Of a stretch of DNA of 64,000 bases, positions 26,433 through 36,834 are shown piece after piece. The position numbers and the translations under genes were made by a program. The notes beneath the pieces were generated by a model. The model saw nothing but the letters and a program-made list of their open reading frames with translations. It did not search any database and was not told the origin of the DNA. The stretch comes from Methylobacterium sp. E-066 (GTDB taxonomy: Bacteria > Pseudomonadota > Alphaproteobacteria > Rhizobiales > Beijerinckiaceae): the NCBI RefSeq assembly GCF_022829635.1, contig NZ_JAKSYO010000040.1, forward strand, positions 28,479-92,478. Reading direction: 5' to 3'. How positions within the stretch are numbered: the first letter of the stretch is position 1; every line of letters starts with the position of its first letter.

Positions 26433-27317
26433 TTACTCCTTGCAGATGGCGTCGCGCTTCGTCTCGTCGGGGGCGAAGGCGTAAACGTAGTCGACCAGCA
26501 GATCGGAGGGGTTGGGGGTCTTGTCGATCGGCCAGCCGGAACCGAGGGCGAGATTGACCAGGATCATCAGGGGCTTGGTGTGCTCGGGCGGCGTCGGCGT
26601 CCGGCCGATCTCGCGGCGGTCGAGGTAGAACACGACCCACTCCTTCGTCACGTTCACCCCGTAGGTGTGGAAGCTGTCGTTCAGCGAGCCGCTCGGGACC
26701 GAGGTGATGATCTCGCCGCCGCTGTTCTTCTTCGGGTCGGTCTTGTCCCAGACGTGCCAGACCGAATGGAATCCGTCCGGGAACTGGCCGTAATATTCGA
26801 GCACGTCGATCTCCACCGACGGGGTCTTGTCGTCCTTCGGTTTGTTGGCGTTCAACCAGAAGGCGGGCCACACGCCGGGACCGGGCGGAAGCTTCATGCG
26901 CGCCTCGAAATACCCGTACATCAGGGCGAATCCGGCGGTGGTGGGATCGGCCGAGGAGAGCAGGCCGGAGGTCCACTTTCCGTTGTCGTGCTTCCGCGCC
27001 CGGATCTTCAGGATCCCGTCCTTGACGATGAACGGCGCGTTCTTCTCGGGATCGGCGAAGATGTCGATCGGGTCGATGAATTGTGCATCGCCGAAATCAC
27101 CGTTCCAGGGCGTGTGCGCCGACCACCGCGCCCGCTCGTTGTTGGATTTCGAAACGCTCAAGTCGTTGAAGTCGTCGGCGAAGACCTTCTTGAACCGACA
27201 GAGCTGCAGCGGCTCGCCTTCCGCCTTCAGCTCCCGACATCCGGCGACCGTGGCGAGGCCGACCAAGGCTGCAACGGTTGGGAATACCCATTTATTCCGC
27301 ATCAAGCGCGCACCCAT
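26433..27317 (-). CDS. secreted GH16 endo-beta-glycanase (lipoprotein), ExsH/ExoK-like
   Basis: This encodes 294 residues. The start at 27317 (MGARLMRNKW) has a GGTGAG ribosome site about 5 bases away; an internal ATG at 27302 is the alternative. A signal peptide ends in the lipobox VAGC, so export and lipidation are likely. The GH16 catalytic signature E-I-D-V-L-E (VEIDVLEYYG) supplies nucleophile and acid/base glutamates, framed by MYGYFEARMKLPPG and GVWPAFWLNA. GH16 enzymes cut beta-1,3 or beta-1,4 glucan-type backbones. At the end of an EPS locus it probably trims the locus's own polymer, as ExoK and ExsH do for succinoglycan. Confidence 0.88.
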   Translation of the reverse strand: MGARLMRNKWVFPTVAALVGLATVAGCRELKAEGEPLQLCRFKKVFADDFNDLSVSKSNNERARWSAHTPWNGDFGDAQFIDPIDIFADPEKNAPFIVKDGILKIRARKHDNGKWTSGLLSSADPTTAGFALMYGYFEARMKLPPGPGVWPAFWLNANKPKDDKTPSVEIDVLEYYGQFPDGFHSVWHVWDKTDPKKNSGGEIITSVPSGSLNDSFHTYGVNVTKEWVVFYLDRREIGRTPTPPEHTKPLMILVNLALGSGWPIDKTPNPSDLLVDYVYAFAPDETKRDAICKE

Positions 27318-27763
27318 TCGGCTCACCAGCAGTTTCGGCGAATTATAGCGTTCAAGTTCTGCCTTATTAGAGGGTTTATATAGTTCTGGTCCAGGGGGAG
27401 GGGCGGAGAAGTGCCGAGGCCCGGGCGAGGCGTGTGCGCCGTCGCGGCCTCGTCCCGAAGGTTGCAACGCCTGTCGCGGATGCGCCGGTCTTGTGCGCCG
27501 CAGCAATACGGTGGCCGCGCCGCAGAGGGGCGCTTGCTTCAGGCATCCCGGATTTTGGTGGGCGAAGATGTCGGGTCTGCGCTGGCCAATGCACCGTCGT
27601 CGCGAAGCGATCCGAAGCGGCCGCGATGCTCAGGGCGAGAGCGCTACGCGAGGTTGATCGGCCGCGCGCGCAAGGACGGTTCCAGCTGCCGCGAACCCAA
27701 CGCTTAGCCTGAGGCGGGCAGTTCAGAAACAAGTCGAGCTTGGGAAAACCCGTCTCCAAAAGC
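27318..27763. other. 446-base intergenic region
   Basis: Just upstream of the GH16 gene, near 27365-27385, an AT-rich stretch (TTTATATAG on the plus strand) may be its promoter. The remainder is GC-rich with several overlapping short frames on both strands, none family-like and none with a convincing ribosome site. This gap marks the end of the EPS region. Confidence 0.4.
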
Positions 27764-28417
27764 TCAGAACGCGAACCCGACCTCCGCCGCGAAGGCGTCG
27801 AGGAGCGGCAGGGAGGCGTCGAACAGCGGACGGGAGCCGAAGGCATCGCCCGCGCGCACGAACAGGGTCGCCTTGGCGTTGCGGTGCGGGCCGAACACGC
27901 AGGCGAGGCGGCCGTCGTCCTTGAGCTGGTCCAGCAGGGCCTGCGGCCGGACCTCGACCCGGCCGTTGATCAGGATCACGTCGAAGGGTGCCTCCTTGGG
28001 GGCGCCCGCCTGCAGCGGACCCTCGATCACCCGCGCCGTGGTGCCGAGCTTGGTGCGGGCCGTCTCGGCGAGGTCGGGCACCGATTCGAGCGCCGTCACA
28101 TCCGCGCCGAGATCCGCCATCACGGCGGCGGCGTAGCCGGTGCCGGTGCCGACATCGAGGGCTTTGGCGCCGGGCCGGATTTTCAGGGCCTGGATCAGCC
28201 GGGCCAGCACCATCGGCGCCGGCAGGCAACGGGTCTCGCCGTTCGCGCCGTCGAGCCGCAGGGTCTGATCGATATAGGCGAACGGCTCGCGGCCCTTCGG
28301 CACGAAGGCTTCGCGCGGCACCGTGTCGAACGCGTCGAGCACCGCGTTGTCGTTCACGTCGAAGGTCCGCAACTGGCAGTCGACCATCATCCGCCGCGCC
28401 TGCGCGTAATCGATCAT
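27764..28417 (-). CDS. protein-L-isoaspartate O-methyltransferase family protein
   Basis: This encodes 217 residues from the ATG at 28417 (MIDYAQARRMMVDCQLRT). The order of motifs follows the PCMT family: VPREAFVP, then YIDQTLRL, then CLPAPMVLARLIQAL, and the SAM motif ALDVGTGTGYAAAVMA. True Pcm enzymes repair isoaspartyl residues. This shorter alphaproteobacterial subgroup has lost the usual Thr-Ile-Ser-x-Pro signature (here GETRCLPAP), so the methyl acceptor may differ. In related genomes this gene often precedes tolC, but no tolC follows here. Confidence 0.82.
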   Translation of the reverse strand: MIDYAQARRMMVDCQLRTFDVNDNAVLDAFDTVPREAFVPKGREPFAYIDQTLRLDGANGETRCLPAPMVLARLIQALKIRPGAKALDVGTGTGYAAAVMADLGADVTALESVPDLAETARTKLGTTARVIEGPLQAGAPKEAPFDVILINGRVEVRPQALLDQLKDDGRLACVFGPHRNAKATLFVRAGDAFGSRPLFDASLPLLDAFAAEVGFAF

Positions 28418-28751
28418 CGAACCGTGTCCTCGAACCGGATCGGAACGCTGCGTGGGCCTGGCCACGGCGCGCGCCGCGGTCCCCGGCCAAGCTCAAGCGT
28501 TCCGGACGCGCGCGTTTTCGGAGATCACCGGCCAAAACGCAAGGTTTTCACGGGTGGACCCGGCCATGAGCATCGACGGCCGGCACCGCACCCGGATTGG
28601 CCGGCGGCGCTGGATCGCGAAAGATGCGTTACGGGGGCATCCCGCTGTCGCGCCAGGGTTGTCGAAGGGGTCGCATTGCGCGGTCAGACGTTGAATAGAG
28701 AATGCAGATCGGACCGGGCGATCCAAGATGCCGGCCATCTCGGGAGACATC
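28418..28751. other. 334-base divergent intergenic region
   Basis: This region separates the divergently transcribed methyltransferase and sugar-dehydrogenase genes and must hold both promoters. A GGGAG ribosome site is visible at 28742-28746 for the downstream gene. I see no clear operator, riboswitch or coding frame. Confidence 0.4.
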
Positions 28752-30026
28752 ATGACGCCAGTCACCAAGCCGATTCTGACCCGCGGACTCGCCGCCGCAC
28801 TCGCCTGCCTGGGCTTCGGGACCGCGTCCCCGGATGCAGTGCGTGCGCAGGAGACGAAGGCCAGCTCCGCGCCGCCGGCCAGCGTGCAGGTCGATCGCGG
28901 CTCGGCCCTCTACGGACGTCCCGAAGGCGGGGACGCGGCCAAGCTCGCGCCGGTCGCAGGGCCGCCCCTGGCGACGGCCGCCGCCAAGCTGCCCCTCGAC
29001 AAGCTGAAGGTGCCGGAGGGCTTCAAGGTCGAGGTCTATGCCAGCGGCCTCGCCAATGCCCGCTCGATGACCCAGGCGCCGGACGGAACGCTGTTCGTCG
29101 GCACCCGCACGGTCGGCAAGGTCTACGCGGTGCTGCCGCAGGCTGGGCCGGACGGTAAGCGCGAGGTCAAGACGATCGCGTCGGGGCTGCACCGGCCGAA
29201 CGGTGTCGCATTCCACGAAGGCGCGCTCTACGTCGCCGAGCTGTCGAAGATCTGGCGCTACGACGACATCGCCAACCATCTTGACGGCTCCGAGAAGCCG
29301 AGCCTCGTCTACGATGATCTGCCTAAGGACGAAGCCCATGGCTGGAAGTTCATCGCCATCGGGCCGGACAACAAGCTCTACGTCCCGGTCGGCGCGCCCG
29401 GCAACATCGTGATGCCCCCAGACACGCACGCTCAGATCCGCCGGATCGATCTCGACGGCAAGAACGCCGAAGTGATCGCCCGCGGGGTGCGCAACACGGT
29501 GGGCTTCGACTGGAACCCGAAGACCAAGCAGCTCTGGTTTACGGACAATGGCCGCGATTGGGTCTCCGAGGACATCCCGAACGACGAGCTGAACGTGCTC
29601 ACGGAGCCGGGCAAGCAGCATTTCGGCTATCCGTTCTGCCACCAGGGCACGTTCACGGATCCCGAATACGGCTGGGGCCATTCCTGCGCGGAGTTCACCG
29701 CGCCGGCGGGCCTGCTCGGGCCGCACACGGCCTCGCTCGGGATGCGGTTCTACACCGGCGCGCAGTTCCCAGATTCCTACAAGGATGCCGCCTTCATCGC
29801 CCGGCACGGCTCCTGGAACCGCACGACCAAGCTCGGCGGCGACGTCGTGGTCGCGCGGCCGGGCCCGGACGGCAAGGTCGCAGCCGTGGAGCCGTTCCTG
29901 ACCGGCTTCCTCCAAGACAACAAATATGCCGGCCGCCCGGTCGACGTGCTGGTCGCCAAGGACGGGTCGCTGCTCGTCTCGGACGACTATAACGGCGCGA
30001 TCTACCGTGTCAGCTACGGCCAGTGA
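28752..30026 (+). CDS. PQQ-type sugar (sorbosone) dehydrogenase-like periplasmic protein
   Basis: This encodes 424 residues. A signal peptide (MTPVTKPILTRGLAAALACLG, cleavage likely near VRAQ) directs it to the periplasm. The beta-propeller of the glucose/sorbosone dehydrogenase family shows LKVPEGFKVEVYASGL, ARSMTQAPDGTLFVGTR, GLHRPNGVAFHEGALYVAEL and NVLTEPGKQHFGYPFCHQG. Members oxidise sugars or aldehydes with PQQ and pass electrons to cytochrome c. A dihaem cytochrome gene overlaps its 3' end, which supports that role. Methylobacteria make PQQ for methanol dehydrogenase. The substrate is unknown, and some members of this fold have lost activity. Confidence 0.85.
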   Translation: MTPVTKPILTRGLAAALACLGFGTASPDAVRAQETKASSAPPASVQVDRGSALYGRPEGGDAAKLAPVAGPPLATAAAKLPLDKLKVPEGFKVEVYASGLANARSMTQAPDGTLFVGTRTVGKVYAVLPQAGPDGKREVKTIASGLHRPNGVAFHEGALYVAELSKIWRYDDIANHLDGSEKPSLVYDDLPKDEAHGWKFIAIGPDNKLYVPVGAPGNIVMPPDTHAQIRRIDLDGKNAEVIARGVRNTVGFDWNPKTKQLWFTDNGRDWVSEDIPNDELNVLTEPGKQHFGYPFCHQGTFTDPEYGWGHSCAEFTAPAGLLGPHTASLGMRFYTGAQFPDSYKDAAFIARHGSWNRTTKLGGDVVVARPGPDGKVAAVEPFLTGFLQDNKYAGRPVDVLVAKDGSLLVSDDYNGAIYRVSYGQ

Positions 30027-30619
30027 TGCGCCGCGGAGCGAGGATCGGGCTGATCAGGGGGCTTGCCTCGGCCCTCGGTGTCCTGCTGGCGGGTGCGGCG
30101 CTGGCTGCGCCCGATGCGGCGATGCAGGAGCGTCTCGCCCCCTGCGTCGCTTGCCACGGGGGCGGAACCTCGGAGAATGAGGGCGTGCCCTCGCTGGGCG
30201 GCCAGCAGGCGGACTACGTCGTGACGCAGCTGTTCCAGTTCCGGGAGAAGCAGCGCGCGGCGGAGCCCATGAACGACGTCGCCGCCGGTTTCTCCGACGA
30301 CGACCTGCGCACTTACGCCGATGCGGTCGCGGCCCTTCCGGCGCCCGCTTGGTCGGGGCCGGCCGCGGACCCGGCCCTAGTGGCGCGCGCCCAGGCGCTG
30401 GTCTCAAAGCACCAGTGCAATTCCTGTCACGGTGCTGACCTTGCCGGCCGGGATGCAATTCCCAGGATCCGGGTGCAGCGGGAGGAGTACCTCGCCCGGG
30501 CCCTCGCGGCCTACAAGTCGAACGCCCGGCCAGGCTACGACCCGGCGATGAACGAGGTCGCGCAGGGTCTGAGCGACGCCGACATCCAGGATCTGGCAGC
30601 CTACGTCGCGCGGCTCTGA
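30026..30619 (+). CDS. dihaem cytochrome c (cytochrome c4-like)
   Basis: This encodes 197 residues with a signal peptide (to about ALAAPDA) and two haem-binding CxxCH sites, C40-H44 (CVACH) and C131-H135 (CNSCH). Each site starts a cytochrome c domain of about 90 residues, as in cytochrome c4. Its ATG shares a base with the stop of the dehydrogenase gene (TGATG; a GTG 3 bases earlier is also possible), so the two are translationally coupled. It is probably the electron acceptor of that dehydrogenase, passing electrons towards a terminal oxidase. Confidence 0.88.
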   Translation: MRRGARIGLIRGLASALGVLLAGAALAAPDAAMQERLAPCVACHGGGTSENEGVPSLGGQQADYVVTQLFQFREKQRAAEPMNDVAAGFSDDDLRTYADAVAALPAPAWSGPAADPALVARAQALVSKHQCNSCHGADLAGRDAIPRIRVQREEYLARALAAYKSNARPGYDPAMNEVAQGLSDADIQDLAAYVARL

Positions 30620-30628
30620 GGGCCGCGC

Positions 30629-31405
30629 CTAGCTCACCACGCGCAGCCTATCACCCACCGCGAGCGCTCCGCCGGCGATCACCTCGGCGTAGACCCCGAG
30701 GTCGCGGTGGCCGAGGCGCGCGTCGAGGGTCCAGGGAATGTCGTGGTCGCGCACGCCGCTCACCGGATCGACGTTGGTGGCGGCGCAGCGCACCGTGCGC
30801 TTGGTGATCTTGAGCCGCAGCCCGCTCGGCGCCTCGATCACCTGGCCGACCATGTCCAGCTCGGCGAAGGGCGCGAGCCCCTCGACCAGCAGGTTGCCGC
30901 GGAAGCGCAGCGGGTCGACCGGCGCGCCGAGATAGTCTTCCACCGCCGCCACGCTGGCCCGGTTGATCAGCGAGACGTAGCCGGTGGGCGAATCGGTGAA
31001 CCGGTATTGCGGCGGCGCCGCCAGCACCTTCGGCTCGCCCCGCAGGTTTTCAGGCAAAGTGCGCCGCATCAGGTCGGCGAGTCCGTCGCGGCCGGCCTCC
31101 GTGTCGAGCCGGAACGCCAGCGCTTCCCCGGCATGCTCCACCGTGAGCGTGGCGGTGGCATCGTCGTAGCGGGTGCGCAGGCGGGCCAGAGCCTCGTCGC
31201 GCATCAGCATCAGGTACTTGGTCTTGGGTTGGTGCCGCGGCGCCACCGGGTTGAAGCCCGAGGGCCCGTTCTCGATGGCGTAGAGCCGGTCCCCCGGGAA
31301 GAACCCGCTGGTCTCCAGCTCCGCCCGGTCGAGGGGCTCCGGGCTCAGGCCCTTCACAGGGTAGCGGTAAAGGCCGAGGAGGCCGATTTCGAGGGCGGCT
31401 TGCAT
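30629..31405 (-). CDS. MOSC domain-containing protein (mARC/YcbX-like)
   Basis: This encodes 258 residues from the ATG at 31405. An N-terminal MOSC_N beta-barrel (GLYRYPVKGLSPEPLDRAELE, PGDRLYAIENG) is followed by a MOSC domain with FRGNLLVEGL and the RCAATNVDPVSGVRD block. The cysteine in RCAATNVDP is the molybdenum-cofactor ligand in mARC and YcbX proteins, which reduce N-hydroxylated compounds. No ferredoxin domain is fused, so an external electron donor is needed. It converges on the cytochrome gene and is divergent from clpB. Confidence 0.86.
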   Translation of the reverse strand: MQAALEIGLLGLYRYPVKGLSPEPLDRAELETSGFFPGDRLYAIENGPSGFNPVAPRHQPKTKYLMLMRDEALARLRTRYDDATATLTVEHAGEALAFRLDTEAGRDGLADLMRRTLPENLRGEPKVLAAPPQYRFTDSPTGYVSLINRASVAAVEDYLGAPVDPLRFRGNLLVEGLAPFAELDMVGQVIEAPSGLRLKITKRTVRCAATNVDPVSGVRDHDIPWTLDARLGHRDLGVYAEVIAGGALAVGDRLRVVS

Positions 31406-31598
31406 GCCGGCAGGGTGGCTCGGAAAAGCTCCGCCGCGCAAGGCCTGAGCCCTTGTGGTGCGCAAATACAACACCACATCGGGCCTACCGGTGGCTTTCG
31501 GCGCCGGGGCCCCTTGCGGCAGAATGCGGAGGGGCGACGTTTCGGCAAGGCCGCGCCATCTCGGGCGGCGGATGCCGGCACGGGAGGGTGAGACACGC

Positions 31599-34223
<2,625 letters not shown>

Positions 34224-34242
34224 GCGTCTCGGTTTCGAGCGA

Positions 34243-34276
34243 GGCGGCGCGCCTGAGGAGGGCGCGCCGCCTTTTT
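34243..34276 (+). terminator. intrinsic terminator of clpB
   Basis: An 11-bp perfect GC stem (GGCGGCGCGCC at 34243-34253 with GGCGCGCCGCC at 34261-34271), a 7-base loop and TTTTT directly after form a textbook Rho-independent terminator 20 bases past the clpB stop codon. Confidence 0.9.
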
Positions 34277-34301
34277 CGTATGTGTCGTGCGCTCCGGACC
34301 C

Positions 34302-35450
34302 TCAGCCCGCCGCGACGCGCCTGACGCGAGCCAGGATCGCCACCTGCAGCGCAAAGCCCGCAGCCGCCACAGCGGCGGCGGCTGTTGGCAGGGCGGAGAT
34401 TCCCGCCAGCGTGACCACCACGCCGCCGAGCGCCGCACCGGCCGCGCCGCCGAGGTAGTTCGCGGAGCTGTTCAGCGCGACGGCGACGCTGCCGTGATCG
34501 GGCCGGAGGTGCAGCAGGGCATGCTGCTGCGGCGCCTGCGAGGCCCAGCCCATCGCGCCCCAGATCAGCAACGGCAGGTAGCCAAGGAGCGGGGTGCCGA
34601 GCAGGCCGGGAAGCGCGGCGAGCGCCAGCGTCAGGGCGGCCAGGATCACGGCCATCAGCCGACGGGGATTGCGCGTCCGGTCGATCAGCGGGCCGACAGA
34701 AAAGCTGCCCACCATCCCGCCGATGCCCCAGGCCCAGAAATACGAGGCCGCAGCGGTGCCCAGCCCGGCCCGGTCGAGGAGCGGTGCCAGATAGGTGTAC
34801 AGCCCGAGGCTGGCGATGGCGGTAAGGGACGTAACCATCACCGTGGCGACCACCGACGCGTCGGTCAGCAGGGCGGCGCGGGCCCGCCAGGATGGCGGCT
34901 CCGCGGCCTCGATGTCGGGCAGGCGTGCCAGGATCGCGGCCGTCGCGACGGCGCCCAGCAGTGTCACCATCCAGAGGGCGCTCTGCCAGCCGAGTCGTTC
35001 GGCGATCCACAACCCGGCCGGCACGCCGATGACCGTCCCGGTGCTCATGCCCCCGAGGGTCAGCGCCAGGGCGCGGCCCTTGCGGCCCGGCTCCACCAGC
35101 GTGGCCGCGGACGCGATCGCCACCGGCGCGTACAGACCGGCCGCGAGGCCGGCGAGCGCCCGGGCCAGGAGCAGCCCCAACAGGCCGGTGGCGAGGGCGC
35201 TCAGCATGTTCGCGATGGTGAAGACCGCGAGCGCCAGCCCGAGGATCCGCCGCACCGGCTTGCCGGCCAGCAGGGTGGCGCAGACCGGGGCCGCCAGCGC
35301 GTAGGCCAGGGTGAAGACCGTGACCGCCTGCCCGGCCTCGCCGGGCTCGACCTGGAACGCGGCGCCGATCCCCGGCAGCAGCCCCGCGACCACATACGCA
35401 TCCAAGCCCAGGGCGAACATCCCGAGCGCCAGAACCGCGATTCGTCTCAT
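34302..35450 (-). CDS. MFS transporter (DHA1/AraJ-like drug or sugar efflux)
   Basis: This encodes 382 residues from the ATG at 35450 (MRRIAVLALGMFALGLDAYVV). Twelve hydrophobic helices and the MFS features GLLPGIG, RALAGLAAGLYAPVA and the inter-domain loop GPLIDRTRNPRRLM place it in the DHA1 efflux branch near AraJ/YdhP. It should export a small molecule using the proton gradient. It is divergent from an ArsR-family regulator with a palindromic operator between them, which suggests induction by a ligand of that repressor. The substrate is unknown. Confidence 0.87.
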   Translation of the reverse strand: MRRIAVLALGMFALGLDAYVVAGLLPGIGAAFQVEPGEAGQAVTVFTLAYALAAPVCATLLAGKPVRRILGLALAVFTIANMLSALATGLLGLLLARALAGLAAGLYAPVAIASAATLVEPGRKGRALALTLGGMSTGTVIGVPAGLWIAERLGWQSALWMVTLLGAVATAAILARLPDIEAAEPPSWRARAALLTDASVVATVMVTSLTAIASLGLYTYLAPLLDRAGLGTAAASYFWAWGIGGMVGSFSVGPLIDRTRNPRRLMAVILAALTLALAALPGLLGTPLLGYLPLLIWGAMGWASQAPQQHALLHLRPDHGSVAVALNSSANYLGGAAGAALGGVVVTLAGISALPTAAAAVAAAGFALQVAILARVRRVAAG

Positions 35451-35470
35451 GTCCCGCCGCCTCTTTACGA

Positions 35471-35490
35471 TGTACGACGAAAATCGTACA
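35471..35490. promoter_or_regulatory. palindromic operator TGTACGA-N6-TCGTACA
   Basis: A perfect 7-bp inverted repeat with a 6-base spacer lies midway between the divergent MFS (start 35450) and ArsR-family (start 35502) genes. Its size and symmetry suit binding by a winged-helix ArsR dimer, so it probably lets the regulator repress itself and the transporter. It ends 11 bases before the regulator's ATG, where bound protein would block transcription or initiation. Confidence 0.75.
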
Positions 35491-35501
35491 TAAACGGCGC
35501 C

Positions 35502-35822
35502 ATGAGCCCCCGCAAGTTCTTCCATCCCGACGTCTCCGAGCTGACCCTGCATCGGATCCTGTTCGCCCTGAGCGATCCGACCCGCCTGGCGGTGGTGTCG
35601 GATCTGATGAAGGACGGTGAGCGCGCCTCGGGCGATCTCCTGGCCGAGAGCGTGCCGCGCTCGACCATGACGCACCATCTCAAGATCCTGCGGGAGGCCG
35701 GCGTGACGCGCACCCGCCCCGAGGGGATGCGCTGCCTGATCTCGCTGCGCCGGGAGGATGTCGACGCGCGCTTCCCCGGGCTCCTCGACGCGATCATGGC
35801 CCATGGCGGGGCCGAGGCGTGA
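35502..35822 (+). CDS. ArsR-family transcriptional regulator
   Basis: This encodes 106 residues. The winged-helix domain shows HRILFALSDPTRLAVVSDLM, then the recognition helix region SVPRSTMTHHLKILREAGV and the wing RTRPEGMRCLISLRRED. No metal-binding ELCVCDL motif is present, so this is probably not an arsenic sensor. The Asp/Arg layout is of the non-metal ArsR type that answers to small molecules or redox. The start at 35502 is fixed by the operator just upstream. It very likely controls the divergent MFS efflux gene. Confidence 0.88.
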   Translation: MSPRKFFHPDVSELTLHRILFALSDPTRLAVVSDLMKDGERASGDLLAESVPRSTMTHHLKILREAGVTRTRPEGMRCLISLRREDVDARFPGLLDAIMAHGGAEA

Positions 35823-35888
35823 GGGCGTGCCCTTCGGCGGGTTATCAGGGCAAAACCCTGATGTTGCAGGGCTCTGCCCTGCACCCGC

Positions 35889-35907
35889 AAAAGGTCGAAG
35901 ACCTTTT
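35889..35907. terminator. bidirectional terminator between arsR-family and IMPase genes
   Basis: AAAAGGTC, a GAA loop and GACCTTTT form a perfect 8-bp stem that ends in T on either strand. It lies between two convergent genes, so it can stop both. An adjoining stem of the form CAGGGC...GCCCTG (around 35865-35882) may add to it. Confidence 0.65.
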
Positions 35908-35940
35908 GAAACCTGGATTTTTCAAGCGTGGGACTGGCCG

Positions 35941-36834
35941 CTAGGCCTTGCGGATCGCCCCAGCCAGATCGGCTGCCTGCGCCCGGTCCCGACAGACCAG
36001 CCAGAGGTCGTCGTGGGCGGACAACTCGGCGTCGAACAGGTCGATGAACGCGGCGGGCGGGGGAGCGAGGTCGGGCCAGTGGTAGAGGCGAAAGCCCAGC
36101 GCCTCGAACAGGGGCAGGATCGGCGCCAGGTCCCACAGCATGCTGTTGACAACCGTCGCGTCGAGCCGCCCGGTGGCCAGGAGCGCGGCGTCCGAGATCG
36201 ACCCGCCCTCGCTCCAGGGGAACCAAGCCCGCCCGTAATCCAGGGTGAAGCGCTGCGCCGCGACGGCGAGCCAGCCGACATGGCCGGTGCGGCTGGTGGA
36301 GGGTTTCAGCGCGCGCAGGGCCTCCGTCCGGCGCCCGCCCCGGGTCGGCGCCCAGAACGCCCGGCCCTCGTAGGCCGCGAACAGGATGCCCCGGGCCGCC
36401 TCCGCGGATTCGATGCGGGCGGGGCCGGAGCGGTCCTCGTTCCAGGCCGGAAGGTTCAACACGCCGGCCCGGGGCCAGCCGGCGCGGCAGGCCGCTACCA
36501 TCACGCCCCAGCCCGACAGGCCGCCCGCGAACGGCCGCGTGCCGTCGATCGGGTCACCCAGGAAGGTCCAGGCATCCCGGGCCAGCATCGCTGTCGCGGC
36601 CGCGTGCCCCAGATCGTCGGCGGTCTCCTCCTCGATCAGGTCGGGGCCGAAGCGGGCGTGCAACAGGCGGCTGACCGCGAGGTCGGCCTCGGTAAGCGCC
36701 TGGCCGAGATCGGGCCCCTTGTTGGTCATGGCGAGCCCCGATGCCCGCATCGCGAGCGCCAACGGGGCCGCGTCCTCGGCGAAGGCGAGCATCTCGGCCA
36801 GGACGGCGTCGATCGGGGCGTCGGGCTGGATCAT
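35941..36834 (-). CDS. inositol monophosphatase family protein
   Basis: This encodes 297 residues from the ATG at 36834. The metal-binding motifs of the Li+-sensitive phosphatase superfamily are present: IEEE upstream, DPIDGT (motif A: GDPIDGTRPF) and WDLAP (motif B: MLWDLAPILPLFEA). Such enzymes hydrolyse inositol phosphate, histidinol phosphate, PAP or sugar phosphates, and the subgroup cannot be fixed here. It overlaps the NudK-like gene by 4 bases (ATGA) downstream on the same strand. Pairing with a nucleotide-sugar hydrolase suggests shared clean-up of phosphorylated metabolites. Confidence 0.84.
   Translation of the reverse strand: MIQPDAPIDAVLAEMLAFAEDAAPLALAMRASGLAMTNKGPDLGQALTEADLAVSRLLHARFGPDLIEEETADDLGHAAATAMLARDAWTFLGDPIDGTRPFAGGLSGWGVMVAACRAGWPRAGVLNLPAWNEDRSGPARIESAEAARGILFAAYEGRAFWAPTRGGRRTEALRALKPSTSRTGHVGWLAVAAQRFTLDYGRAWFPWSEGGSISDAALLATGRLDATVVNSMLWDLAPILPLFEALGFRLYHWPDLAPPPAAFIDLFDAELSAHDDLWLVCRDRAQAADLAGAIRKA

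Noticed and set aside
31450..31598. Sigma-32 promoter before clpB
   Set aside because: A CTTG at 31452-31455 is present, but the -10 element at the right distance (around CACCACAT) does not match well, so it was not listed as a feature.
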